Assembly: GCA_039704465.1 (NCBI GenBank)
Contig: JASFAU010000004.1
Location: 1,178,001 to 1,242,000 of the forward strand
DNA length: 64,000 nucleotides
Source of the DNA: Plasmodiophora brassicae
Taxonomy: Eukaryota > Endomyxa > Phytomyxea > Plasmodiophorida > Plasmodiophoridae
Direction: 5' to 3'
Shown here one piece after another: positions 32,498-43,350 of the stretch. The position numbers were made by a program, and so were the translations under genes. The number at the start of each line of letters is the position of its first letter. Position 1 is the first letter of the stretch. The notes beneath the pieces were generated by a model. The model worked only from the letters and a program-made list of their open reading frames with translations, did no database searches and had not been told where the DNA came from.

Positions 32498-32576
32498 CGG
32501 TCAGCCATTTTAGACATGCGGGTATAATACTCCTATTCGGACGCAGCTGAGCCGACAAGACGTGCTCAGATGTCAT
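31976..32576 (-). CDS. Right-arm intact copy: Ala/Glu/Arg-rich coiled-coil protein
   Basis: Two exons (32576-32193 and 32146-31976) join across a 46-base GT-AG intron to give 184 residues, starting MTSEHVLSAQLRPNRS. The core QLQLQLPNPDEMAQQL is followed by two tandem EARRV(A/T)EEA units, then a helical segment RLENARQETLRLEIAKLAL. After the intron the frame passes through the inner part of the inverted repeat (DDFVEMLHEG, then SSYEYYLLIDHG) and stops exactly at its centre. I recognise no family. Similar Ala/Glu coiled coils occur in mobile and expanded gene families, so the protein may belong to a multicopy element. Confidence 0.55.
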
Positions 32577-33126
32577 CCAGGAGTGTCTCCTTGCACTAAC
32601 GCTTCGATTCCAGCGAGCAATCGGTCAATCACTTGCTGGATGTGTCCTTCTCAAACTTAACATGACTTCCACTCCTATCCAAGCGGTGCGGTTGGCGGCG
32701 AGAGATATCACCAAATACAAATTAGGGCGCACCACATAGTCGTACCACAGCAGCCAGCAGGATTGCCTCGCGCAGTCCGCACGCGGCGGGCAGCATTTCA
32801 AACGGATCGCCAGCCGTCAATGGCGAACGTTGAACTCGATCCACGTCCCGCCGGGTGCTGGTGCGCCATAGCATCACGAAGTATTTTATTAACTTTGGGA
32901 AGACGTTGCCGACCGGCTGTAGGGCCGCATCAGGGTTCTCCTGGCGTCCTGCGCGTGGCCGGTCGCAACGACATCCGTGTGTCCCATTGTCAGTCAATAC
33001 TCCAACATTACTGCCGCTGCTGCGCCGCGAAGTCGTAATATAAAGACCACGAATTGTGTCTAGACTAGTGTGATTTGTAGAATTATTTGTACGCGGGGTA
33101 GTTAATCAGGCAGACGGCGAAGCGGA
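32577..33126. other. Intergenic stretch with no supported gene
   Basis: About 550 bases of mixed composition between two minus-strand genes. Short frames on both strands lack domains or coherent splicing. Confidence 0.4.
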
Positions 33127-33648
33127 TTACAGCCAGTTGTTGTTGCAGAACTGAGGACCGTAGCCACAGTACTCAGACATGGAGCAGCACTGGCCGCTGT
33201 CGCATCCGGCCCATCCGAAATCAGGGCCACAGCGCGAGTCACTACGGGGCGGTCCCCAGGCGCCGTTAGGCGGGCCCATGCCTTGCCCGTTGCCGTTCCA
33301 ACCGCCCTGCCCGTCGTTGTAACCGCCCTGCCAGTCGTTGTAGCCGCCCTGCCAGGCGTTGTAGTCGCCCTGCCAGTTGTTACCTTGGCCCCAGCCGCCC
33401 TGCCAGTTGTTGCCGCCTCCCTGGCCCCAGTTGCCCATCGGGCCACCGCAGTGCATTGGGCCGCTGCCACACCATTCCGAAGCCGAGCAACATAGGCCAT
33501 CGCCACATCCCGCCCATCCAAAGTCGGGACCACAGCGGCTGTCTGCACGAGGAGGGGCCCAGACGCCGTTCGGCGGGTTAATCGGAATCATCTGGGCGAA
33601 CGACACCGCCGCCACGACCGCGACCGTGATCACAAGTTTCGACATCAT
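33127..33648 (-). CDS. Secreted protein with two chitin-binding type-1 (CBM18) domains
   Basis: One exon from the ATG at 33648 encodes 173 residues. The start MMSKLVITVAVVAAVSFAQ is a signal peptide. Two hevein-like CBM18 units are nearly identical: SRCGPDFGWAGCGDGLCC with SEWCGSGPMHC, and SRCGPDFGWAGCDSGQCC with SEYCGYGPQFC, each preceded by PPNG(V/A)W(A/G)PPR. The Cys spacing and the aromatic WCG/YCGYG segments fit chitin binding. Between them is a linker of about 60 residues of Trp-Gln-Gly-Asn repeats (NNWQGGWGQ, YNDWQGGYND). In plant-associated microbes such secreted lectins bind wall chitin or chitin fragments; that role is inference. Confidence 0.88.
   Translation of the reverse strand: MMSKLVITVAVVAAVSFAQMIPINPPNGVWAPPRADSRCGPDFGWAGCGDGLCCSASEWCGSGPMHCGGPMGNWGQGGGNNWQGGWGQGNNWQGDYNAWQGGYNDWQGGYNDGQGGWNGNGQGMGPPNGAWGPPRSDSRCGPDFGWAGCDSGQCCSMSEYCGYGPQFCNNNWL
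33290..33430 (-). repeat. Tandem repeat coding the WQGG linker
   Basis: A unit of about 21-24 bases, readable on the plus strand as variants of GCCCTGCCAGTCGTTGTAGC, recurs about six times and encodes the NxWQGG(Y/W) linker between the two CBM18 domains. Copy number is likely to vary between isolates. Confidence 0.75.
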
Positions 33649-34003
33649 CCTATAGAAGGTGTTGCTATGGAGTGCTGGAAAACTAGTATGGCTCGATGAC
33701 AGCAGGTTCGCCAACGAGTCATTGCCCCCGCCACGGGTCATGGATGGCGGCGGTCTCAGCAAAGAGGTTCACCAGTGTGTGTCATTCGGCACACGTTGAC
33801 CGCGACGGCGACACCAGTGTGAGTCACCCAGCAAACGTTGACCGCCGCGATGGTTCATCAGCGTTGAGTCATTAGCAGCACGTTGGTCCAGGCGACGTGA
33901 ACCGTCCGTTTGAGTCAGCGGATTGCAAGATATCATGCGACGCTCGAGCGGACGTACGTGACCCGGGCGGGAATCTGTGCCTGCTTATCTTTGTTGCGTC
34001 CCC
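33649..34003. other. Divergent intergenic region with GTGAGTCA-like repeats
   Basis: About 355 bases between the CBM18 gene and the 7TM-RGS gene. It contains several loosely repeated blocks in which a GAGTCAxxxxGCAxxACGTTG pattern recurs (near 33778, 33818 and 33866). They could be a short tandem repeat or shared regulatory sites. Confidence 0.4.
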
Positions 34004-35779
34004 ATGGAGTTCTACCCGGTCTTGTACAGCCTGCTACTGCTGGCGTCGACGTGTTACGTTGCCTTGGGGGCCGTTCAACTGTGGCGAACGCGCCGGCAAT
34101 ACCCGGTGAAGTACAGACGCCCAGATATCTTGCTGATCGTGATGGTGGCGTACACGGGCAACATCATCGTCGGGACGGTGCCGCACTGCCTCCCGATGCA
34201 TCTCCGCTGGGTTGGTGTCACCGAGCTCATCAGCCAGCTCGTCTTCGCAGACGTGGTGCAGTCGTGCATCACGATCATCGTCGTATCGCTGTACTCGGTG
34301 TTCAACATGAGCGTCAATCACATGCGCCTGGTGAACGTGGGCGAATCGAAGCAGATGTCGGGACGACAGAAGGAGGCGGCAGTCGCCAGAATGGTCCAGT
34401 TCATATCGTACTGTAAGTTCATGCTCTCGTTGCAGTTCGCTGTCCTCTTCATCGTCGTCAACCTGGCGATTCTGCTTTTCGCCATCGTCGCCAGCGTCGT
34501 GATCAGCGAACAGTCCGTTCTCGTCGACACTGGCCTATGCCGGACCTGGCGCGCTAGCATCTGCGTCATCATCCAGACCATCGGCGAAGTCAAATCGGAC
34601 ATCTTGTTGTGCCTGACGTTGGCTGTCATATTCCGGTTACGTGTCGTGGTCGACGAGCTAGGCCTGAAACGGAACATCCGCCATGCGGCCGTGTACTGGC
34701 TGATCTCCATGCTCGTCATGTACGCGGCTGATCAGCTGCTACGAGACGTGCTGGAGCCCAACTGGGACCTGCCGCAGATCATTCAGATCGTCGTTGTGGA
34801 TCCCGGCCGCTTCTATATTCTCGTCATGGAGCCCGTACTCGACGGGCTCAAAGTTATGCGACAGGACCCGCTAAGTAAGAGGAAGCGGGTTGAGGTCAGT
34901 GACGATGCTCGCCTGTATGCCCATTGGATGACCACACAACATGCACAGAACCCGAACGCACACGAACTGTTCGAACAGTTCTTGAATACCAAGGGAGGAT
35001 TCGAGGCATTCCGCTCGCATCTCGAAAAGGAATTTGCTGTTGGTGCGTCGTGTGGTTTTATGGGTGCGCACGTTCCTATGCGGTTCCTGAGATCGGTTCG
35101 CAACAGAAAACCTCCTGTTCTGGAAGGCGGCGACCGAGTATCGTGCCGCAAGCACGAAACGCGAAATGGAAGAGCGCAACATCTACAGGATGTATCTGGC
35201 GCCTGGAGCACCGATGGAGGTCCAGCTACCTGATGCCATGAAACAGCATTATCACGAGATGACATTTGGTCTGCGACACGGACCTGTCGTGGAAGCACGT
35301 GCTCGCCGTTGACGTGTCGTTCTCTAGGGGAGCACAACAGTGTCCGACCGATGACGATCAAGATTGTCGACGAGAACGAAAACGCGACCATATCATTGCA
35401 GACGACCGCACTGGCCAATGTCATCGTGTTTGACCCGGCCATCAAGGAGATCGTTTCGGCGATGCGCCATGGCGCCTTCCAACGCTTCCTACAGGTGCAG
35501 TCGAACAACGAGCTGTGGGTCGCCTTCCTATACTCCCGCCAGGCGCACGGCATGTACCAGAACATGTCAGGCGGTCGCGCCACTGCCGGGAACGCCCGCA
35601 CCACTAACCGAGCAGCGACAGGGTTAACCGCACCCCGACCAAGTCGCTCGGCGGCGGCACGGTCCCGGACTCGACGGAAACCGACACCTATGCGGCCCGC
35701 GGGCACACCGAAACCCGTCCCGCTCTCATCAACCAACTATAACAAACGCAAACTGACGAGACGTGAGTATGCTACTTAG
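34004..35779 (+). CDS. Seven-transmembrane protein with C-terminal RGS domain
   Basis: Three exons (34004-35042, 35107-35268, 35328-35779) give 550 residues. Residues 1-290 hold seven hydrophobic spans, from MEFYPVLYSLLLLASTCYVAL to YWLISMLVMYAADQLL. The RGS domain covers roughly residues 305-450: HELFEQFLNTKGGFEAFRSHL, then spliced ENLLFWKAATEYRA, LPDAMKQHYHEM, and VIVFDPAIKEIVSAMRHGAF with QRFLQ. Both introns restore the RGS consensus exactly. The tail is basic and Ser/Pro-rich. Fused 7TM-RGS proteins (plant AtRGS1 and protist or fungal relatives) speed GTP hydrolysis by G-alpha subunits in response to a signal. The start ATG lies in CCCCATGG context. Confidence 0.88.
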
Positions 35780-35882
35780 ACCTGCCTACCTACTGTAGGT
35801 GCACGTCTGGCTGCCGGGCGCGCGGCGTTTTCGGGGGCCCACAGTCGCCACCAGTCAGACCGCGCGGCAACGGGTGACAGCG

Positions 35883-37707
35883 ATGACACGGCGATGGTGG
35901 GGAGGGTTCCGCGTGTGGGCGCGGATGGCGATGCGGTCGTCGTGGCCCGTCGGGGCCAGGGTCGTGCGCATGGCGGCGATGCCGACGTTAGGCGCGGGGG
36001 CGTCCGTGGCGCTGATGTATGACGGGTGGGCGCAGCACGATCATCACCACCACCAGCAGCAGAGGGGGCTGGCCGGCGAGGCCGCCATGTCGGAGCTGTC
36101 TGCGCGGATAAAGAAGGTCAGGGAGGCGCACGGCGCGTCGACGTGGCCGAAGGTGTCGTGGAGGATGCTCCCCGATAGCGTCATTGACGTCTGGTGGCAC
36201 CATGGGTCCGACGTCGACTGCGGCGACGTCCTCGCGCGATTGCTGACCGACCTAGGCGGGCGGATGACCGCTGAAGCCGCGTACGTCGACACGCAAGTTG
36301 ATAAGTACGAAACCGTGTTGGTCCCATCTGTCGATCGCCAGTCTCAGGAGAAGTGTCAGGCCCGTGCTGAAGTTCAGCGAGCCATCTCGCAACATTGAGG
36401 TCCTAATGGTTCGAAAGGGCTCGTCGGCAGGCATCTATCTGCGCAAGCGAGGTCACAACGTTCATCGTCCGTGGAGGTCGGGATCGTTCGTATGCTAACT
36501 GTGTCGGCAGGGTCGTGGTCGATCGCTGAAATCGACGCTGTCGTCAAAGCGTACGAGGTTGCCTATGTTCCCGTTGCACAGGCGTCGTCAGAGTTGGCAT
36601 CTCTGGGCGTACGCGTTTACCAGCCGTCAGCGAAGCTGACCTGGAGCGATCTCGCTGGGTGCGAGGCGATTGCGAAAGAGATCACTACGACTGTTATCGA
36701 TTCGACGCTGCATGCGGACCTGTTCGACGACATCATGAAGATGACTCGTGCGCGCCCGGAAAGCAATCGGCCCCGGGCGGTCCTGTTCGAAGGCAAGCTG
36801 GGCTGTTCACTTGGCAGAGTCGCACAGTCCTCACCAGGGTGGTACAGGTCATCCTGGGACTGGGAAGACAACCGCCGCGAAAATCATTGCAAGTCAGGGT
36901 TCTTTGCCGCTCGTGTTCGTGCCGCTTCAGTCGATCATGTCGATGGTAGGTGTGCGGTCAGTGTTGATGTCACGCTGCGGTTAATGCCCGTTATGTAGTA
37001 TTATGGGCAATCCGAAAAGAAACTTGCTGAAATCTTTTCAGCGGTCGACAAACTGGGTGACGCGGTCATCTTCATCGACGAAATCGACAGCATTGTATGA
37101 TCGCGCCTTTTTGATTCGGTCGCTGTCGTTTCTGATGCTTTGCAGGCACCTTCCCGAGAGAGTGACATCCATGAGGCGACTAGACGAATTTTATCCGTCA
37201 TTCTGCAACGCATTGACGGCCTAGAATCCAGTGCAAGAAACAGTCTTGTAATTGCGGCGACCAACAGAAAGCAGGACCTCGACTCTGCTCTTCTTAGTCG
37301 TTTTGATGTCGTTGTTCGGTACGCGGCCGGCGCTCTGTAATGGCAGACAGCCGGTAACCACTTTGTGTTACAGATTTAACGATCCCAACGGTGAACAACG
37401 CGCGAAAATCTTCAAGCAGTACGCTGTTCACTTGACAGATGAACAGCTGACCGCTCTCGCAGAGCAATCTGAAACACTTACGGGACGAGGTTGGCATTGT
37501 AACGGCCACGGGCATTCGTCCGACGATCTGATTTACGCTCCAGACATCCGAGACGTATGTGCACACGCAGAACGTGCCTGGGGGTCTTCCTTAATTGCCA
37601 ACGCCAAACTCGCCGACCGGTCGCCCGGGTCGGTGCCTGCCTCTCCGCCGCCATTTGACCAGTACCTTGAATCGCTCCGGACTCGCCTGTCGGGCCTGCG
37701 AATATGA
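35883..37707 (+). CDS. AAA-family ATPase with mitochondrial-type presequence
   Basis: Eight exons (35883-36320, 36400-36451, 36511-36792, 36848-36945, 36999-37094, 37146-37318, 37374-37489, 37544-37707) give 472 residues. The N terminus MTRRWWGGFRVWARMAMRSS is Arg-rich without acids, as in mitochondrial targeting. The AAA core runs LTWSDLAGCEAIAKEI, Walker A GHPGTGKTTAAK, Walker B VIFIDEIDS, sensor-1 IAATNRKQDLD, and Arg finger LLSRFD. A helical lid follows (DIRDVCAHAERAW). The third intron (36793-36847) starts with GC, in AAG|GCAAGC context. The family uses ATP to unfold or extract proteins; the target here is unknown. A hydrophobic stretch (MAAMPTLGAGASVALM) after the presequence might be a weak membrane anchor. 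Confidence 0.85.
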
Positions 37708-37948
37708 GCATCGTCGTTAACCACTCCTTATTAAACACCATTCTCTATATCGCATGTTCACTCCGTGCACTGCGCGCCGATGAATGTCAGGGGCGATCAT
37801 TGCTGCTGAACCGCGAGGGCCGTATACGTGTGAGCGGATGAGGTGCCGGGGGGACGTTCGCGGACTTCGTGGCGGAGTCCGTGGGGTGGAGTGGACAGTA
37901 GGTAGCCGCTCCCTGTGTCTGAGGAGCACTGCAGCTGGCCAACCTGGA

Positions 37949-38585
37949 ATGGCCGCCGTCAACGAGACCCGCACGATATCGATTGTCTCGTCCGATGGCG
38001 GCACCGTGAAAGTCCCTAGAAGGATTCTGCCGCGATGTAAGGCGCTGAAGGCGCAGCTGGACAAGTACGAGCTGGAGGAGGGGCGCACCATATCGACTTT
38101 AACGTTGTGCGATATCACCGAGTCGGCGCTGAGACGCGTTATCGACTACTGCCAGTACGACTGGCCTGGCGTAGGTCTATCACATTTCCCGTTCGCCACC
38201 GGTTTTGATTTGGCCATTCACACAGCAAGCTCCACAAACGAGGTCCTCCGGGAAAGAAGGGCCTCAGAGCAGCAGGTTTCCGGTGTCTGAGATTCTTGAC
38301 GAGCCCGTGGACCCAGCATTGCTTTGCGAACTGTAATCCGCCCTAACCGGATCCACTGGCGCCCCTTGCACTGACTCGCCACACAGTGCGTCTGCCGCAT
38401 ATTACCTCGACTGCAAGCCGTTAGTCGACATCACGTGCAGAGCAATCGCCGATACGATTCGAGGGCATTCGCCCGAGGAAATCCGAAGGATATTCTCGAT
38501 TGTCAATGATTTCACTCCCGCGGAGGAAGAGAGTGTGCGAAAAGAAGGTCGGTCCATGCCCATACATGTATGTGACGCGGTATGA
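37949..38585 (+). CDS. SKP1: SKP1-like protein (SCF ubiquitin ligase adaptor)
   Basis: Three exons (37949-38170, 38226-38332, 38387-38585) give 175 residues. The BTB/POZ fold ([18 protein letters not shown], then [14 protein letters not shown]) and the SKP1 dimerisation and F-box-binding helices ([19 protein letters not shown], then [19 protein letters not shown] and [11 protein letters not shown]) are all present. Between them a linker [16 protein letters not shown] is less acidic than usual. SKP1 joins cullin-1 to F-box proteins. The end is slightly unusual: instead of the common WCEEK ending the frame reads [10 protein letters not shown], so one more small 3' exon may have been missed. Confidence 0.9.
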
Positions 38586-38613
38586 ATTCCTGTCAGTTCT
38601 AGAACGCGTTCTG

Positions 38614-39707
38614 ATGATGCCTGACATTGACATTTCGTATGACGACTGCTACCATGAGGACCTCGCACCGACTTGTGAATCCCACCGCTGTGGCACACCG
38701 TATTGCACCGCCCGCGTTGAAGTCTGCGGTGTGGTTGCACCCCCACCTGTTCACTCGATGCGTGATAAGCTTCGTAGCAAACTGTTGCTTCGACAGCATC
38801 GGCCCCAGAAGGCGAAAGGACCTGCTAACCCATCCACAGCAACGGAAACACCTGCGTCGAAGATGTCGATCGATGAGATGGTCGAGTTTATTGAGAACGT
38901 TGGCCCGCAGCAGCCAAAGAAGCAGCGGTCAAGACGGAGGCGTAAAGCGCGAACGCAAACGAGATCCCAAGCATCGCCAGAGTCCCCTCCCGAAGTACAT
39001 CTCATGTCCTTGCTGTCATTATGCTATGTTTTAATGGTCAGTCGCAGGAGCACGAGGATGATGAGGCAGCAGTGGACGAGCGAATGGAGAACACCGTACA
39101 GCGAATTGGTGAACCCTGCATTGTCGAGAATATCGATGACGACGATGAGGATGTCGCCGAGTCGACCTCGGCATCGGATCGAGACATACCTGCCAGTGAC
39201 GAGAACGAGATCGATGCGTTCAGGTCGAGGCTGGATTCACAACATCAGCACCAACTGCAGAGTGGCGGTCTGAAGGCGCGCCTGCCCCCTGACGTATCGC
39301 AGCGTCTCGTATCCGCTCTTCGGTTGAACGATGAGGACAATGTCAACCCGGTGGATAACGCGCCTGACTTTCCCCATCGTTACGATCGTATTCGCGACCT
39401 GGAGGTCGCGGTGGCTTCGTTGCGTTCGGCGCTGTCATCAGAAACCCAAGCGAGGACCCGGGCGGAAACCAGGATCGCAGAGCTCGAAATGCAGCTGAAT
39501 GCAAGAATCGAGGCCACAGAGGCATTGTGCAGGCAATTGGAATCGCGGTTCAGACAGGAATGTGCTGCTCGGGCGCTCGTCCAGGAAAAGATCGATCGAC
39601 GGCAGAACGCCCTGGAGCGGTTTCTCATCACAACGCAACCTGCCGATTCTAGAACGGAGACCCCAGCACTGTTTGCTGGCAACGGCATCAGTACGCCGCC
39701 TCCCTGA
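38614..39707 (+). CDS. Cys-cluster and coiled-coil protein, possibly FAM193-like
   Basis: Two exons (38614-38994 and 39042-39707) join in phase 0 to give 348 residues; the start could be 38614 or 38617. The N-terminal part has a Cys/His cluster (CYHEDLAPTCESHRCGTPYC). It is followed by a helical RDKLRSKLLLRQH, a short SIDEMVEFIENV motif and a very basic stretch (KKQRSRRRRKARTQTR). That order recalls the C-terminal region of FAM193 proteins, but I cannot confirm it. The second half is acidic (VENIDDDDEDVAES) and ends in a coiled coil (LEVAVASLRSALSSETQART). The gene lies 28 bases after the SKP1 stop. Confidence 0.55.
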
Positions 39708-39763
39708 CCGCCGATTGAAGCAGTTAATAAAGGATCTGTACATATTATTATAAAGTACATGTA

Positions 39764-42700
39764 TCAAACGCCACGTCTGAACCCAGAGCTGGGCGCCGCT
39801 GATGGATCAGGGGCATCGTCGCGTTTCAGTTCCTCGGCTTCCAAACGACGTCGTTCGTCTGCCGCCTTGCGCCTGGCAGCGGCAGCCTTATTCTGCTTGC
39901 GTAAGGCACCCAGTTTCGACGCTGCTGCTGCTGCTGGTCGGGCTCGGGCAACCTGAAACATCATGAGTCGCATTGCCATCCGGTAAACTGGCGCCATACC
40001 TCGTCGTATGACGCTGCGGTGGCACCGGTCATGCTTGCTAGGTGACCCCGCTGCCGCCGTGCACTGATCTGCTCTTGACGGAACTCACGGAAGCATGCGT
40101 CCCCATCTTGATCCGGCAGCTCCTCGACTTCGCCGCTGGCGCTGTCGCATGCCATCACCTATACCGCAACATGAGCAAGGCGAACGAAACGCTAAGGGGA
40201 TTGCAACAACCTGACTGAGGAGCTCGAGCTGCGACGATTTCGTTTCTAGTAGGAGGTCTTTAGTGGATTCGTTCACGAGATCGGTTACGACTTTGAAGCT
40301 ATATCCTTGATCAATCAGAAACGTCTGCCGTTTGGAGGCATACAGCATTTCCTACAGTCCATCGACTTTAGCGCCAACTGAGCAAGTGCAAACGAAGCCT
40401 GATCATACTTTTGTGTCCTCCGAAACCAACGTGTAGAAGAACGCATTGAATCTCGACGACGTTGTAGCTTTGGGTCGCAGAATGCGTCCTAAGATGGAAT
40501 CCGATATGGTGATACGCACAGTGCAGTTTCGACGATCGACTTACCCAGCCGTTGCGCTTCCTGTCGTCTTGACGCGAAGTGCGACGATATTTGAATAATG
40601 ACGTTAACGTCGGGCAGGTCGATTGACGTGTCGCCGACCTTCGAAATAAACAACGTGTTCAGGTTTTCATCAGTCTGGATGTGTTTCAGAAAGTCCAGAC
40701 GCTCTTGGTCCTGTACAAATTTAGACCAAACACAAAACAAATGCACGTTCAAGCCACCTTGGTCTTCCCGTGGATCAGTGGGCGTTTCAAATCTTTGGCG
40801 TATTTCTCGAGGGAGAAGATGTTGTCCGAGAAGATGAGAATTTTGTCGCCACGTTTCTGCATTGCGTTGAGTACCAGAAGCAGCTCTAATGGCTGTGAGA
40901 CCAACCTCATGCCAGTTCATGAGGTGTTGGCACGCACGGAACTTGTTGGGATTCATGACATCTGTTGCTTAGTTAAGTCATGTACGAAGCAACCCTTCGA
41001 TGACAACATACACAACAATCTTTGCTTCTGCGCGTCAGCAGTAAGGTACTACCATTCATCTCATCAGCAAGCGCGGTACGAAACAATGTTACAGATTACT
41101 CACTTCGGAGTAGAACTCAGCGGTCATAGGACACCGCACTTCGACACACTGGACGGTCGCAAGATATCCGGCTTGCTGAAGGGCAAGCCAATTCGCTTCA
41201 TACAGCTTGGGACCAATCAAGAATGACAGATGATCAATCAAGTCATCCTCGCGAAGAAGCGTTGCCGTCAGCCCAAGTTTACATCTGGAGTGTGTTTTCG
41301 AGGCGCATTCTCGAAACGTACGCGCCGGCGCTACATGAACCTGCGATACATTCAGATTGGGCACCACGTTAAAACCATACGATTCACCAACCTCGTCGAG
41401 AATGACAAGGCCCCATTCCCGGGTTTTGATGACGTCCAGAATCTTCTGAGCTGCGGCTGAACGTTGACCAGAGAACGCGATCATATTGTACGTTGTGATC
41501 ACAAGAGATGCCTCGTCTTCGATAATGGGGTCCTTGGTACTGGACGTGAAAACCGATATGTTCTTGGCAGGAATGTTGGCCCAGTGCATGTACTGTCGCT
41601 TCCACTGATCAACGGACACACCAGTGTTGCAGAATACAAGCGTGCTCTTGCGAATGGTGCAGGTGGCGGTTATTCCAACGAGCGTTTTCCCTAAGACAGA
41701 TTGGATGGATGACCATTATGCAGTAAACGGCAAGCCTACCAGCGCCACAAGGAAGGACAATAATCCCGGAGCGCGCTCTTCCGTTGCCAAACATCTTGCT
41801 AAGTGACTTCTCCTGATAAGAGCGAATCTGTGCAATCGGCTTCAGAGATATGGGCAGGTTTGGAGTTATGTCATCTGTGAGAAGAACTTAAAACCGTGCT
41901 CAAAGCAGGCACTGACGGGGGCCAAACCCTTGCGGAACTCGTACTCTTCCAGCATGGGATATTCAATTCGTAAACATTCACGACGAACGCTTTCCACTGA
42001 CTTGCCACTGATTTCAAACGACAGCACCGGTGGCATATCTCTGCACGCCACATCATCAGCACACGACAGGATATACGGTTGTGCAATTCTTACCCTGACG
42101 TACTGTCGCCAAAGGTGGGGCTCAGATCCATTCCAAACGCACGTGACTGATCGATTCTACTATCAGCCGCCGTCCCGGGCAAATGTAATCCTTCTGCACG
42201 ATCATACTCAGAGTCTTATAGCGAACGAGAACACTAACCAGAGGAGCTCACCCGTGCTTGAAGGTACAGCTGTGACAAGAAACCCGGTTGCAGGGTCTCT
42301 TTCACCCAGCGAAGAATCAAACTGGTCAATCCTCGCCTCGGCAATGGTTGGCACACGAAGCAGCTCCTGAAGGGCACTGGCGAAAATCGACTCCACAAAG
42401 TACCTACACAAAGTGAGCACTGAGCACAAACAATGATGAAGCCGTTATGACCTACCGGTTCTTGTTAAGGACAAGGCGAACTTTGCCACAGCGCTCCGTC
42501 CGACTAGTAATGAATTGCACAAGTTCTTCAGGCAAATCTATCTTGCTTAACCGCTTCAAGCCTGAAATGATATCGGACGTCCTGCGGCATGAAATCAGAT
42601 CGACCGGCCAGGCAGGAATTGTCGCGCTGAACAAACCTGAGCCCAACGGAGGCAGCCGCATATAAAGACATTTTCGTTATCTGATATTCATGGATGTAAT

Positions 42701-43051
42701 GGGGCCTGCGCGTTGTTCAGATACAAACATGCCCCACACATGTCCACGCAACACCTAACCTTGTTATGGGTTCAGCAATTCCAATCAAGAAATCATACGC
42801 CTGTTTAAAGATCGGGGAAAATGTCTCCAACAGGATCCTGCCCGTGGGTGTCGTCCAGATGGGGCGATTCGCATGATCCGGCTTCAGCGCCAGCGACGAC
42901 GAGAAATCACGAACAGCGGGCACTGCCCGCCAATCAGCTACTACATTACTATTTCTTCACGGACCGCCTCACTAACCTAACGAAGACGACCGATCCTCAT
43001 TCCCGACGTGGCCGTTGTTCAAATCGACATCCATGTCCTGTACGTCTGACA
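39764..43051 (-). CDS. ERCC3: XPB/ERCC3 DNA helicase (TFIIH subunit)
   Basis: A long gene of many short exons. N-terminal block: [35 protein letters not shown], then [19 protein letters not shown] and [15 protein letters not shown]. The helicase core has Walker A VLPCGAG joined across an intron to KTLVGITAT, a DEVH box formed by splicing ILDE to [48 protein letters not shown], and the Q-R motif [11 protein letters not shown]. Then [17 protein letters not shown] and a spliced basic Ala/Lys/Arg tail. XPB translocates on DNA to open promoters and repair sites. The start was set at the ATG at 43051 ([14 protein letters not shown]); the splice from there to the next exon was not proven, so 42930 is the safer limit. 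Confidence 0.92.
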
Positions 43052-43185
43052 TGGCCTGAATGACTAGCGCGCCCGATAACGGAGTGAGCACCAACTGCGT
43101 GGGCCGCTGGATGCAGCTCGCTGACCCGCAAAGGCGTTCTTTTTTTGCACATTGCCGGAAACTCATACACATCACTACCCCCTAG

Positions 43186-43212
43186 CTGACCGAGTAGGGG
43201 GGGGGGCCTACT
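43186..43212. other. G10 tract in a short hairpin
   Basis: GAGTAGG and CCTACTC flank a run of about ten G, so the stretch can fold into a 7-base stem. It lies between the XPB start and the next gene and may mark the end of a mobile element or simply a slippery homopolymer. Confidence 0.35.
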
Positions 43213-43350
43213 CCGTCACCCTTCGAATGAAGTCACACCAAAGATGCGGTTTTATTTAGTCAATATCATGTGGATGGTTGCCCATTACTGTCAGAGATCG
43301 CCAATTGGTGGCAGCCTGTCGCTGCTCGCCATACCAGGTGAAACCCTTAT

